NCBI RefSeq assembly: GCF_013283835.1
Contig: NZ_CP054052.1
Span: forward strand, 1,302,001-1,366,000
Reading direction: 5' to 3'
Origin: Poseidonibacter lekithochrous
Lineage (GTDB): Bacteria; Campylobacterota; Campylobacteria; Campylobacterales; Arcobacteraceae
DNA length: 64,000 bases
Of the stretch, positions 1 through 8,916 are shown in pieces. Every line of letters begins with the position of its first letter. Position 1 is the first letter of the stretch. The notes under the pieces are model-generated. The model saw only the letters and a program-made list of their open reading frames with translations, was not told the origin of the DNA and ran no database searches. Both the position numbers and the translations under genes were made by a program.

Positions 1-20
1 TTTCTAACATTTCTTAACTT

Positions 21-2006
21 TTAGAACTTGTAAGATAGTGTTAACTTCATATTTCTTCCAGCTTCATAATCCCCGAAGAATGCACCTCTTCCTGAGCCTG
101 TTGATGAGGCATGTGAAATAAACTCTTTATTAAAGATATTATCAACTCCTGCAATTACAGATAAGTTTTTGATAGTTTCTGGTGTATAGTTTACTGCCAT
201 ATTATGTACAGAATATCCTGGTTTATTTTCAATTCCATTGATACTTCCTATATCTTTCTCTTTTTTTACAAAAATAGAGTTCCATGATGTATTTATATTA
301 GGTGTAACTTGATAATTTAGATTTAAACTTAAGCTATCCCCTGGTTCATAGTTCGTAGATTTGTTTGTTGCTGTAAAATTTGAATTAGAGTGAGCATATG
401 TTAATAATGAGCTAAAATCTCCTAGTTCATATTTAAAACTAGCTTCAACCCCATCTAAATCTAAGTCACCATTATTAGCTTTTGTTGCATACCATGTTCC
501 AGATACATTTGCCCAGTTAGTTACAATAGTATCTTTGATATTTGTTCTAAAGTATTTTACAGATAATCCAATATTATCAGCACCTAATACATTATCTTTG
601 ATATATCTAAATCCTATTTCTTTATTTATCCCTGTTTCAGCTTTTAAAGATTTAACTTCTGTACTTACTGTTCTTGATGAATCTAATACATCAACCATTT
701 CAACACCTTTGTAAAGTGTTGTTGCACTTGCAAGTAATGTTAGATTATCACTTATTAAATATTCAGCTGCTAAACCATAAGTGAATTTATTATCTTTAAT
801 TTTTCCATAAGCTCCATCAAAATCATAATGATTAAATCTAATTCCTGGTGTTAAAACTAAACCATTGTCAAAATCAATTGCATCTTCAATAAATAAAGCT
901 GATGATTTAGCTTCTTCTTTTTCCCCATATGCTGATCCTGCCCATGTTACATCACTTGATTGTTTATCATAAATACCACCATAAGTTAGTGTATGTAAAG
1001 TATTTCCAACATCTATATTAGATTGTGCTTTAGAGTTTAATCCAAGAGTTTTTACTTCACCTTTTAACTCTCCACTAAATGTAGGTCTAGGACTTCTTCC
1101 AACCCATGTTTCATGTCTTTTTAATTCATTAGTATTTGAATACACTGTTGTATCTAATAAAATCTTTTCCCCTAAATCAAGTTTATGTTTTAAAGTAATT
1201 GTATTTCTTGTATATTCTGTTGGGAAAGTTACTTCTCCTCCTGAGATTGTTGTATTTGCAGTTGAGCTAAAGTTTGGTCTTGGTAGATAATCACCTTCAT
1301 CTTTTAGTTTGTCATAAGATAATGAAATGCTCTGATTATCATTAATATCATAAGAAGCTTTTAATAAGGTATTTTGGTTTTTACCCTTAATTCCATATGT
1401 GTCTTCTCCTGATGGATATTGCCAGTTCCCTCTATCTAAGTAGTTATGATAAACTAAGAAATTTAAGTCTTCACTTGCATTTCCATAGGCTGTAATTGAA
1501 CCAGAAAGGCTTTTGTTTGAGTTATAAGATGAAGATATTCTTGCTCCAAAGTCTTTACCTTTTTCTAACATTTCTCTTCCATCTTTTGTTTCAAAGGCTA
1601 CAGAACCACCAAGACTTCCATTAATTACAGAGTTAGTACCTACTTGGATATTGGCTTTTTTTAAAATATCTGGATTGATTAACATATTTCCAATATGGTG
1701 GAACATATTTGCATTTTGTACTTTAGCTCCATCAATTGTAATATCTAGGTCATCATCTTGTAAACCTCTAATATTAATTCTATTATTAATAGAGTGAGTT
1801 CCCCCTACATCAACTCCTGGAATATCTCTTAATAAATCACTTAAGTGATCTGCTTGTTTTGTTGCAATTGACTCTTTTCCTAAATTAATTGATGAACTTA
1901 CAACTTCTGTTTCCCAAACATCAACCTGTGCTAATTGATCTGCTTGTGCATTAATTGTTGAAATGCTTAGAGCTGCAACGGCACTTAATAATATACTTCT
2001 TCTCAT
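21..2006 (-). CDS. TonB-dependent outer-membrane receptor
   Basis: Outer-membrane receptor expected to import an iron chelate, haem or another scarce ligand using TonB energy. The 661-residue protein starts with a signal peptide (about residues 1-22, ending INAQA). A plug domain follows, with the typical NRINIRGL and ITIDGAKV segments around residues 70-95, and then a long beta-barrel. It ends in the aromatic residue F (LTLSYKF), as expected for BAM-dependent barrels. A good Shine-Dalgarno (AAGGA) precedes the ATG, and a 19-bp Fur-like palindrome lies 15 bases upstream, so iron-repressed expression is likely. The divergent two-component pair starting at 2145 may respond to the same stimulus. 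Family assignment is secure. The ligand cannot be told from sequence alone; an HHIGN segment in the plug could contact ligand, but that is a guess. Confidence 0.93.
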   Translation of the reverse strand: MRRSILLSAVAALSISTINAQADQLAQVDVWETEVVSSSINLGKESIATKQADHLSDLLRDIPGVDVGGTHSINNRINIRGLQDDDLDITIDGAKVQNANMFHHIGNMLINPDILKKANIQVGTNSVINGSLGGSVAFETKDGREMLEKGKDFGARISSSYNSNKSLSGSITAYGNASEDLNFLVYHNYLDRGNWQYPSGEDTYGIKGKNQNTLLKASYDINDNQSISLSYDKLKDEGDYLPRPNFSSTANTTISGGEVTFPTEYTRNTITLKHKLDLGEKILLDTTVYSNTNELKRHETWVGRSPRPTFSGELKGEVKTLGLNSKAQSNIDVGNTLHTLTYGGIYDKQSSDVTWAGSAYGEKEEAKSSALFIEDAIDFDNGLVLTPGIRFNHYDFDGAYGKIKDNKFTYGLAAEYLISDNLTLLASATTLYKGVEMVDVLDSSRTVSTEVKSLKAETGINKEIGFRYIKDNVLGADNIGLSVKYFRTNIKDTIVTNWANVSGTWYATKANNGDLDLDGVEASFKYELGDFSSLLTYAHSNSNFTATNKSTNYEPGDSLSLNLNYQVTPNINTSWNSIFVKKEKDIGSINGIENKPGYSVHNMAVNYTPETIKNLSVIAGVDNIFNKEFISHASSTGSGRGAFFGDYEAGRNMKLTLSYKF

Positions 2007-2020
2007 TATTTTCCTTTTTT

Positions 2021-2039
2021 TTTGATAAAAGTTATCAAA
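2021..2039. promoter_or_regulatory. Fur-box-like perfect palindrome
   Basis: Two 8-base arms, TTTGATAA and TTATCAAA, flank a 3-base spacer just upstream of the TonB receptor start. Read as a 7-1-7 Fur site it is TGATAAA-A-GTTATCA, close to the consensus TGATAAT-N-ATTATCA. The placement 15-33 bases before the ATG would block transcription or translation start. Fur binding is inferred from motif and target gene. Confidence 0.6.
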
Positions 2040-2087
2040 AATACAAGTTTGGATTGTATTAGATTGTAACTTTCAAGTATCTTTAAA

Positions 2088-2104
2088 ATGATATTGAGTA
2101 TCAT
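2088..2104. promoter_or_regulatory. Second Fur-like palindrome in the divergent promoter region
   Basis: Arms ATGATA and TATCAT surround TTGAG. In 7-1-7 form this is TGATATT-G-AGTATCA, a weaker match to the Fur consensus than the palindrome at 2021. It lies 40 bases upstream of the response regulator start at 2145 and could control either divergent gene. Confidence 0.45.
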
Positions 2105-2144
2105 AACTACAATAAATCACACTCAAATCACAGAGGAATTATTA

Positions 2145-2864
2145 ATGACAAAATTAATGAATTTTGCAAAAAATGATATAGAAGTCTTAATTGTAGAAGA
2201 TGAAACAGTATTGGCAATTGGTATGGAAGCTTCTTTAGAAGACTTAGGTTATGAAGTATCTGGAATAGAAACAACAGCACAAAGAGCAGTAAATCATGCT
2301 AATGATAACTTACCTGATATTGTAATAATGGATATTAATTTAAAAGGCAAAGATTCTGGAATAGAAGCTGCAAAACAAATATGGAAGAAACATAAAATAC
2401 CTATAGTATTTCTGACTTCATATAGTGATGATGTAACTGTAAAAAATGCAATGGAGAGTGAACCTTACGGATATTTGATTAAACCTTGTCGTGATAAGGA
2501 TTTGGACATTGCTATAAAAATGGCTTTACATAAACATAACTATTTTTTTAAAAACAAAGAGTGTTTAATAGATGAATCAATAATTAATTTAAGTGAGAAC
2601 TTCAAATATGATAAAGCAAAAAGAATACTATTTCATAATAATAAACATGTAAAACTAACAGGGAATGAAGTTAAATTTTTTGATATTCTAAGTGAAAAAC
2701 CAGAAGAGTCTGTGAGTTTTGATAGGATTCTTAGTTTTATTTATAGAGATGAATACTCTGATATTGGAAAATTAAGAACCTTAGTATATAGGTTAAGAGC
2801 AAAATTGGAAGAAGAACTATTTGAGAATATTTATGAATTTGGTTATAGGTTAAAACTTGCCTAG
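2145..2864 (+). CDS. OmpR/PhoB-type response regulator
   Basis: Transcriptional response regulator, 239 aa. The receiver domain (residues about 12-130) shows the acidic pair ED in LIVEDE, the phosphoacceptor D in IVIMDINLKG, the T/S position in FLTSYS and the K in LIKPC. The C-terminal part (about 150-239) is a winged-helix DNA-binding domain ending in the usual YEFGYRL wing. I place the start at 2145 because GAGGAA lies 8 bases before that ATG; an upstream in-frame ATG at 2088 sits inside the Fur-like palindrome and has no ribosome site. The stop overlaps the next kinase gene by 8 bases, so the two are almost certainly a cognate pair. Target genes are unknown; the divergent TonB receptor is the obvious candidate. 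Confidence 0.9.
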   Translation: MTKLMNFAKNDIEVLIVEDETVLAIGMEASLEDLGYEVSGIETTAQRAVNHANDNLPDIVIMDINLKGKDSGIEAAKQIWKKHKIPIVFLTSYSDDVTVKNAMESEPYGYLIKPCRDKDLDIAIKMALHKHNYFFKNKECLIDESIINLSENFKYDKAKRILFHNNKHVKLTGNEVKFFDILSEKPEESVSFDRILSFIYRDEYSDIGKLRTLVYRLRAKLEEELFENIYEFGYRLKLA

Positions 2865-4728
2865 GAGTATTAAGTTTTCAAATTTATCAATTTCTGTTAA
2901 GTTACTCTTATCTCTTCTTGCTCTGGCAAGTGGTTTATTAACTATTCTTTTTTTACTAATTATTCCAAAAATGGAAAAAGAACAATACTCTTATAAAATA
3001 AAACAAGTAGAGCAAACTATTGCTTTAAATACTCAACAATTAAAACTATCAGTAGATTATATTATTAGTGATGGAAAAGCAAATGCCACAAGAATAAAAG
3101 ACTCTTTAGAATATAAAATACATAAAATTGAGGATAAATTACAGACTTTAGATGATAAGAATAAAGCTTTGTTTTTAAAGGAGCAAGGTAATAACTTAGG
3201 CTGTGAACTCTCTTTAATAGATAATAAAAGTAAAAAGCCAAAATATGAAATAAATGAATTATCAAATGATGGTTATATTCAATTCAAATCTAGAAATGCC
3301 ACTTTTAATAAATGGCATGTTTTTACAAAAAAAGAAGAAGAGAATTTATGTCCAACTCTTACAAAACATATAACGTATTCTAAAAAGTTTGATGAAAATA
3401 GTTCAATTTTTCTCTCTTGTAATACTGATGTTTTTTATAATCATGAACATAGTAAAGAGAGTGAGATAAAAAAATATATTCAAAAAAGCTTCTCTTATAC
3501 TAATCCTTTACATAAAGGTAAAACTTTTTTAATGTGGTTAAATGTAGAAGATGCAAGTAATGAGCCTTTATACAATAGAGAAGATAATATTAAAAACAAC
3601 AAATATTGTATTAGTAAACTATCAGATGTAGATGCCATAAAAACTGGTCTTTTAAGTGCAAAACAAATATTGGAAGCTAGTGAAGGAAAACCAATTATTC
3701 ATATGATGGATAAAGAAAATGATATAGGTAATTATAAATATAAAGCTATATCTTGGATTAGAAGTATTAATAATCATGAAAAAAGAAGATTGATTTTTGT
3801 TACAACTATCTATAAAGAAGATTTAGACAATAATATTGATTCTGTATTTTGGAAGATTTTACCAGCCTCTCTTTTGGCTTTAATTTTCTCAATTATTACA
3901 GGTTTCTTGTTATTTAGAAAATTCTCTAAGAGTTTAGATGTACTTGTAAAAACCTCAAAAGAAGTACGACTTGGAAATATTAATTTACGATCTAATATAA
4001 AAGGGAAAGATCATATTGGAGAGCTTGGACATACTTTTGATTTAATGCTTGATTCTATGGAAAACAATATTAAGAATCTAGATTCTAAAGTTGAATATAG
4101 AACTAGTGAGTTAAAAAAGTCTTTAGATGAAAAAAATACTTTGTTAAAAGAGATTCATCATCGAGTAAAAAATAATCTTAGTTTTACTATTAATTTAATA
4201 AAACTACAAAAAAGAAAAGTAAGTGATGAAAGTACAAAAGAGTTATTAACAGATGTAGAAGAGCGAATTTATATTATGGAACTTCTTCATAGAAAACTAT
4301 ATGAATCAAAAGATTTAAACTCGATACCTTTTAAAAAGTATATAAATGAACTAGTTGAAGATATTACATATGCTTACAATATTAATGATTTAAAATTAAA
4401 TATTGATATTGATGAGGTATTTATGGATATTGAACATGCCTTACCTTGTGGCTTAATTATTAATGAATGTATAACTAATTCCTTTAAATATGCATTTGGA
4501 GACAAAGAGAATGAATTTAGTATTATTTTTAGAAAAGAAAAAAATAAGTGCTTACTAGAAATATGGGATAATGGAAAAGGTTTACCTGATAATCTGGATA
4601 TTAATAAAACAAAAAGTCTAGGTTTAAGATTGATTTCCTCTATTTCTAAAGGGCAATTATTAGGACAGATTAAATATATTAATGACAAGGGTGTTAAGTT
4701 TATTATCACTTTTGATATTGAAGAATAA
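2857..4728 (+). CDS. Membrane sensor histidine kinase, HisKA_2 type
   Basis: Partner kinase of the preceding regulator, 623 aa. A first membrane helix (about 13-36) and a second (about 330-352) enclose a periplasmic sensor of roughly 290 residues that I do not recognise. A HAMP-like linker follows (about 352-405), then a HisKA_2 dimerisation/phosphoacceptor region with EIHHRVKNNL near residue 431. The ATPase domain carries the N box in IINECITNSFKYAF and the G box DNGKGLP. The start is TTG, giving MPRSIKF, with AGG 8 bases upstream inside the regulator gene. Overlap with that gene suggests translational coupling. HisKA_2 kinases are less common with OmpR-type partners than HisKA kinases, which makes the pairing slightly unusual. 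Confidence 0.88.
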   Translation: MPRSIKFSNLSISVKLLLSLLALASGLLTILFLLIIPKMEKEQYSYKIKQVEQTIALNTQQLKLSVDYIISDGKANATRIKDSLEYKIHKIEDKLQTLDDKNKALFLKEQGNNLGCELSLIDNKSKKPKYEINELSNDGYIQFKSRNATFNKWHVFTKKEEENLCPTLTKHITYSKKFDENSSIFLSCNTDVFYNHEHSKESEIKKYIQKSFSYTNPLHKGKTFLMWLNVEDASNEPLYNREDNIKNNKYCISKLSDVDAIKTGLLSAKQILEASEGKPIIHMMDKENDIGNYKYKAISWIRSINNHEKRRLIFVTTIYKEDLDNNIDSVFWKILPASLLALIFSIITGFLLFRKFSKSLDVLVKTSKEVRLGNINLRSNIKGKDHIGELGHTFDLMLDSMENNIKNLDSKVEYRTSELKKSLDEKNTLLKEIHHRVKNNLSFTINLIKLQKRKVSDESTKELLTDVEERIYIMELLHRKLYESKDLNSIPFKKYINELVEDITYAYNINDLKLNIDIDEVFMDIEHALPCGLIINECITNSFKYAFGDKENEFSIIFRKEKNKCLLEIWDNGKGLPDNLDINKTKSLGLRLISSISKGQLLGQIKYINDKGVKFIITFDIEE

Positions 4729-4768
4729 ATAAATAGGATTCTTTTACTCTTATTTAAGAATTATAGTA

Positions 4769-4795
4769 TATAATCTATTTGCGACTTAGTTGCAA
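4769..4795 (+). promoter_or_regulatory. Probable ribA promoter -10 and overlapping inverted repeat
   Basis: TATAAT at 4769-4774 is a good -10 hexamer. Directly after it, TTGCGAC and GTTGCAA (4779-4795) form an inverted repeat with one G.T position across a 3-base spacer, covering the likely transcription start. It may be an operator. It is far too small for an FMN riboswitch, which I looked for and do not see here. Confidence 0.45.
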
Positions 4796-4815
4796 TAATA
4801 CAAATGGAATATTTT

Positions 4816-5391
4816 ATGGATATATTAAAATCAAATATTGCAAAACTTCCTTCTAAACATGGGAAGTTTTTTATAAAAGCATATAAACAAAACGATCAAG
4901 AACACCTAGCAATTATGAGCGAAGACTTTGAGTCTTTGAGTTCTCCTTATGTTAGAGTTCACAGTGAATGTTTAACAGGTGATGCCTTAGGTAGTTTAAA
5001 ATGTGATTGTCAAAACCAATTAGAACTAGCTTTGGATTTTATTACAAATGAAGGTGGTTTAGTAATTTACCACAGACAAGAAGGTAGAAATATTGGTTTA
5101 TTAAATAAAATCAATGCTTATGCTTTACAAGATCAAGGTAGAAATACAGTTGAAGCAAATTTAGAACTTGGATTTGCAGAAGATGAAAGAGATTATAGTG
5201 TTGTAAAATTTATTTTAGAAGACCTAAATGTAAGTAAGTTAAAACTTATTACAAACAATCCGAAAAAAATAGAATATATTGAATCTTTAGGGGTTGAAAT
5301 ACAAGAAAGAATCCCAGCTGTTACAAAAACAAATAAATATAATAAAGACTATTTAGATACAAAAAAAGAACATTTTGGACACTATTTATAA
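4816..5391 (+). CDS. ribA: GTP cyclohydrolase II
   Basis: First enzyme of riboflavin synthesis, converting GTP to the diaminopyrimidine ribosylamino-phosphate with loss of formate and pyrophosphate. The zinc ligands are seen in SECLTGDALGSLKCDC (the C-x10-C-x-C pattern). Substrate and catalytic stretches YHRQEGRNIGLLNK, DQGRNTVEAN and LITNNPKK match E. coli RibA closely, as does the C-terminal LDTK...GHYL. It is a stand-alone RibA of about 191 aa, not the RibB-RibA fusion common elsewhere. I prefer the ATG at 4816 because GGAA lies 6 bases upstream; an in-frame ATG at 4804 has no ribosome site. It sits downstream of an apparently iron-controlled block; riboflavin output is iron-regulated in some bacteria, but the link here is only suggestive. 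Confidence 0.95.
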   Translation: MDILKSNIAKLPSKHGKFFIKAYKQNDQEHLAIMSEDFESLSSPYVRVHSECLTGDALGSLKCDCQNQLELALDFITNEGGLVIYHRQEGRNIGLLNKINAYALQDQGRNTVEANLELGFAEDERDYSVVKFILEDLNVSKLKLITNNPKKIEYIESLGVEIQERIPAVTKTNKYNKDYLDTKKEHFGHYL

Positions 5392-5414
5392 GAAGAAACT
5401 AGGCAGTTTCTTCT
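5391..5414. terminator. Hairpin terminator between ribA and the convergent zinc-ribbon gene
   Basis: Perfect 10-bp stem AGAAGAAACT / AGTTTCTTCT with loop AGGC, followed on the plus strand by a short T run. It terminates ribA. It also encodes the last residues of the convergent gene. Confidence 0.8.
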
Positions 5415-5764
5415 TTTTCTACTTCCTCATCCCATAATATAGATACTCCGTACTCTTCATCCGTTATCACATATTTGAAGTACTCACCTGTACCTTTTCT
5501 ACCATGAAGTCTTATTGTGGCTTGTCCATCTTTTAATAAGTTTTTCATTTCATATTCAGAAAAACTTCTTTTATTCCATCTTAAAAATGCATTTGAATAA
5601 ACTCTAAATCTACATGTTGAGTCTGCTGTGAATACGTATTGTTCACTTTCATCATACTCTTTTTTTGAATTTTGACATGAATAAAGTTTTACAGTTTTAC
5701 CTTGTGCTGTGATTTTTTTAGATGTAACAATTCCATCACAATAAGGGCAATTTCCTAATATCAT
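5399..5764 (-). CDS. Small zinc-ribbon protein like topoisomerase C-terminal repeats
   Basis: A 121-residue protein of unproven role. The N terminus has NCPYCDG and later cysteines in YSCQ and STCRFRV, giving a four-cysteine zinc-ribbon arrangement. The spacing and the following segment (F..Y....L..G..TIRLHG.KG) resemble the zinc-binding repeats at the C terminus of some type IA topoisomerases (Toprim_Crpt-like). A nucleic-acid-binding or accessory role is therefore plausible, but no catalytic domain is present. It stands alone between convergent ribA and the upstream chemoreceptor gene, and its acidic tail (EEVEKEE) overlaps the shared terminator. The reading frame is convincing; the family link is from memory of the pattern and is moderate. 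Confidence 0.7.
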   Translation of the reverse strand: MILGNCPYCDGIVTSKKITAQGKTVKLYSCQNSKKEYDESEQYVFTADSTCRFRVYSNAFLRWNKRSFSEYEMKNLLKDGQATIRLHGRKGTGEYFKYVITDEEYGVSILWDEEVEKEETA

Positions 5765-5864
5765 TTTGTTTAGTTCCTAGATGTTTGTTTAATAGTGGTA
5801 TTTTAGCAGATTAAAAATAGAGTTTAAAAAAATATGTCAATTTGTAAGATTAAAAGAAAAAAGC

Positions 5865-8126
5865 CTAAAGCTCTTTTCCTTCAAAATTGTTTTTTTCTAC
5901 ATTATGAACAACTTCAGATGCTATTTTATTTGTTTCAATAGCTATTTGATTTGTTTTTTGTGCAATTTGAGTGTTTTCTTGAGTATATGAATCTAATCTA
6001 TCTACAATATCTCCAATGAATCTCATTTTAGAGTCTTGTTCTTTTGCAGCATTTGTAACATCATCAATTAATTGATTTGTTTCATTGATTTTCTCTTCAA
6101 GTTCATTAAATCCTTCAATCATAGAATCACTAATTTTTTTACCTTCTTTTGTTTTAAGTGTAGCACTTTCAACTAAGTTTGTAATCTCTTTAGCTGCATC
6201 CGCAGATCTATTTGCTAGGTTTCGAACTTCTGCTGCAACTACTGCAAATCCTTTTCCAGCTTCACCTGCTGTTGCTGCTTCAACAGCTGCATTTAGTGAA
6301 AGAATATTTGTTTGGAAAGCAATTTGATCAATAATAGCAATTGCTTCATTAATTGCACTTACTTTGTCATTAATATCATCCATAGAAGTTGCAGTTTTAG
6401 AAGCTAGGTTTTTACCTTTATTTGCAGACTCTTTTGTGTACGATGAAATATTTGACATCTCACTAGCTTTTTGGTTTGTACTACTAATTGTTTGACTAAT
6501 ATCTTTAATTGCATTAGTTGTTTCATCTAATGATTCTGTTTGTTTAATTGCATTTTGATTTAAAATATTAACATCTCTTGTTAATTGTTCTGAACTATTT
6601 TTTAGTGTTAATCCATCTTTTTGATTAGATCTAAGCATATCTGTAATCATTTTATTCATAGAGATAATCTCTTTTCCAATCTCTCCATTTGCATTATCAT
6701 CAAGTCTTGCTCTAAAGTCATAGTTTGCATAACTCTCAAGAACTTTAGCTAACTGATTAATATCATTTCCTACAAAACATTCTAGTTTTTGTAACATTTC
6801 ATTAATTAATTCTTTTAATTCATTTAGAGATTTTGTACTAGAGTCTTTTGAAATTCTTCTACTTAAATGACCTTCTCCAACGCTATTTACAACGTCTTTT
6901 ACATCATTAATAAGTTCATTTTCTTCATTAATACTCTTTGTAATTGTTTTAACATTAGCATTAATATTTTTAGCCATTTTTCCAAACTCATCATCTTGAG
7001 TGATTTCAATTTCTTTAATATCATCAGTTTGTTTGTTTAAGAATTTGAAGAAATTATCTAATCCACGCTCAATTGTATTTAATTTGTTTGTTAATATTCT
7101 AGTTCCAATAAATACAACAATACCAATTAATAATGTTGTAATTAATCCTGCAAAGATTGAGAACTTCTCAATAACATAGGCATCTTCCAAATACTCTTCA
7201 TCAGGAACTGATAATCCAAATCCCCAGTTTATATCTGAATCACTAATTTCAAATGATGCAAGGTAGTTAAATGAAGGCTTATTATTGATTTCTGATTTAT
7301 TCTCAAAAAATAGATCTTTTTTGTTTTTGATATTTTTAATAATATCTTTTGAAATAGGAGTTTTATTGATTTGTTCTAGTTTTTTCCCATGGTTTTTAGC
7401 ATTTGGATGGGCAATTAATGTTCCTTGAGAAGTTAAAATATATCCATAACCACTGTCAAGAATTTTTAATTTAGAGATTTTTTGTACGATTTTATCTAAT
7501 GAAATATCGATTCCAACAACACCTACAAATTTACCTTTCTTGTACATAGGAATTGAAACTGTAGTATTTAATACATTTTTCCCATCTACTTCAAATTTAT
7601 ATGGTTCAGTAATAAATTCTTTTTTTGTTCTCTCAGGTTCTGTAATCCATTTATTGTTTTTAAGAACTGGATATTGCCATACAAGATTTATTTCACCATT
7701 ATTTTTCATTACATAAGGTGAGAATCTACCTGTTTCATCATGGGCATATCTATTAGCCATTCTTGAAATATTTGGATAAAACGAGTTTGGTTCAAAATAT
7801 GTCCAAACCCCAACAATATAAGGATTTTTTTCTAATATTGAACTCATAAGTTCAACAAGAACAGGTTTATCATACATTACATTTTCATTTAATGCAGTTT
7901 CTAGTGTTGCACTGAATGTTTTAATTAGAACAACCGATTTCTCGATGTCACCTTTGATTTCTAATGCATTTTTATAACCCAATTGCATCATATAGTCTTT
8001 AGATATTTTTTTACTATCTTTAAATGCTTTATTTGAGATTAGATATGTAGAGATTGTAGATAAGACAATTAATACAGATAATACACCAAATAATAACTTT
8101 TTACTAAAATTTAAATTATTAAACAT
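5865..8126 (-). CDS. Methyl-accepting chemotaxis protein with double-Cache sensor
   Basis: Chemoreceptor, 753 aa. A first membrane helix (about 10-32) and a second (about 325-347) enclose a periplasmic dCache_1-type sensor with the usual [13 protein letters not shown] and [16 protein letters not shown] segments. A HAMP region follows, then a long helical signalling domain. The highly conserved hairpin tip [20 protein letters not shown] lies near residue 630 and identifies an MCP that couples to CheW/CheA. There is no C-terminal pentapeptide for CheR/CheB docking. The ligand is unknown; I do not see the complete amino-acid-binding motif of dCache_1AA receptors. It is a single-gene unit flanked by convergent or same-strand genes with clear gaps. 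Confidence 0.95.
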   Translation of the reverse strand: MFNNLNFSKKLLFGVLSVLIVLSTISTYLISNKAFKDSKKISKDYMMQLGYKNALEIKGDIEKSVVLIKTFSATLETALNENVMYDKPVLVELMSSILEKNPYIVGVWTYFEPNSFYPNISRMANRYAHDETGRFSPYVMKNNGEINLVWQYPVLKNNKWITEPERTKKEFITEPYKFEVDGKNVLNTTVSIPMYKKGKFVGVVGIDISLDKIVQKISKLKILDSGYGYILTSQGTLIAHPNAKNHGKKLEQINKTPISKDIIKNIKNKKDLFFENKSEINNKPSFNYLASFEISDSDINWGFGLSVPDEEYLEDAYVIEKFSIFAGLITTLLIGIVVFIGTRILTNKLNTIERGLDNFFKFLNKQTDDIKEIEITQDDEFGKMAKNINANVKTITKSINEENELINDVKDVVNSVGEGHLSRRISKDSSTKSLNELKELINEMLQKLECFVGNDINQLAKVLESYANYDFRARLDDNANGEIGKEIISMNKMITDMLRSNQKDGLTLKNSSEQLTRDVNILNQNAIKQTESLDETTNAIKDISQTISSTNQKASEMSNISSYTKESANKGKNLASKTATSMDDINDKVSAINEAIAIIDQIAFQTNILSLNAAVEAATAGEAGKGFAVVAAEVRNLANRSADAAKEITNLVESATLKTKEGKKISDSMIEGFNELEEKINETNQLIDDVTNAAKEQDSKMRFIGDIVDRLDSYTQENTQIAQKTNQIAIETNKIASEVVHNVEKNNFEGKEL

Positions 8127-8228
8127 TATACAAACCTTTTTTCCTAGTAATAATCAATTATTATATATAAAAAGTGTTTAGTTTTTGTTATTAAAAAGCA
8201 TTAATTTTGTAAATTTCGAAATTCGCTT

Positions 8229-8867
8229 TTATGGTGCTAGTCTAGATATTTCCCATTTGCCAGATTCGTTTTTTTCATATAGAAATCTATCATGTAATCT
8301 ATCTTGTCCACCTTGCCAAAATTCGACTCTTATAGGTTTAACAATATAGCCACCCCAAAATGATGGAAAAGGTACTTCCCCACTTGCAAATTTGTTTTTC
8401 ATTTCATCAAATTTTTGCTCTAATAAACTTCTTGATGAGATTACTTCACTTTGATGTGAAACCCAAGCTCCTAATTGACTTCCTTTTGGTCTTGCCAAGA
8501 AATATTTTAGGGATTTAGTTTTTGATATTTTTTCAATTGAACCTTCAATTTTTATTTGTCTTTCTAGTTCTAACCATGAAAAAAGTAGGGCTGATTTTGG
8601 ATTTTCTTCGATTTGTTGGGCTTTTTTACTTTTGTAGTTTGTAAAAAAAACAAAACCATCTTCATCAAAAGTTTTTAATAATACTGTTCTAATACTTGGC
8701 ATCATATCTTTACCAACTGTTGCTAAACTCATTGCATTTGGTTCACATAACTTTTCATTTAATGCATCATTAAACCATATTTCAAATTGTTTAAAAGGAT
8801 TAGTGTTTAGGTCTTTTTCTTCTAAACCTTTTGTAGTATATTTACCTCTAAGATGTGTTAAGTCCAA
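8229..8867 (-). CDS. pdxH: Pyridoxamine 5'-phosphate oxidase
   Basis: FMN enzyme that oxidises pyridoxine or pyridoxamine phosphate to pyridoxal phosphate with O2. The 212-residue length is close to the E. coli enzyme (218). Family blocks are plain: SIRTVLLK, GFVFFTNYKSKKAQQI (FMN and phosphate binding), GSQLGAW, PFPSFWGGY and the C-terminal QDRLHDR...ISRLAP. The start codon is TTG; AGGAG five bases before it supports that choice, and no better ATG exists nearby. It lies between two signalling genes with no operon partner of known B6 metabolism. SelA and other PLP enzymes elsewhere in the window would use the product. Confidence 0.95.
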   Translation of the reverse strand: MDLTHLRGKYTTKGLEEKDLNTNPFKQFEIWFNDALNEKLCEPNAMSLATVGKDMMPSIRTVLLKTFDEDGFVFFTNYKSKKAQQIEENPKSALLFSWLELERQIKIEGSIEKISKTKSLKYFLARPKGSQLGAWVSHQSEVISSRSLLEQKFDEMKNKFASGEVPFPSFWGGYIVKPIRVEFWQGGQDRLHDRFLYEKNESGKWEISRLAP

Positions 8868-8916
8868 AATATCTCCTAGTGTTGATAATATATTTTATCT
8901 AATACTATCTCAAAGT

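Noticed and set aside
4729-4815. FMN riboswitch before ribA
   Set aside because: The gap is under 90 bases and has only one short inverted repeat, not the six-helix FMN aptamer.
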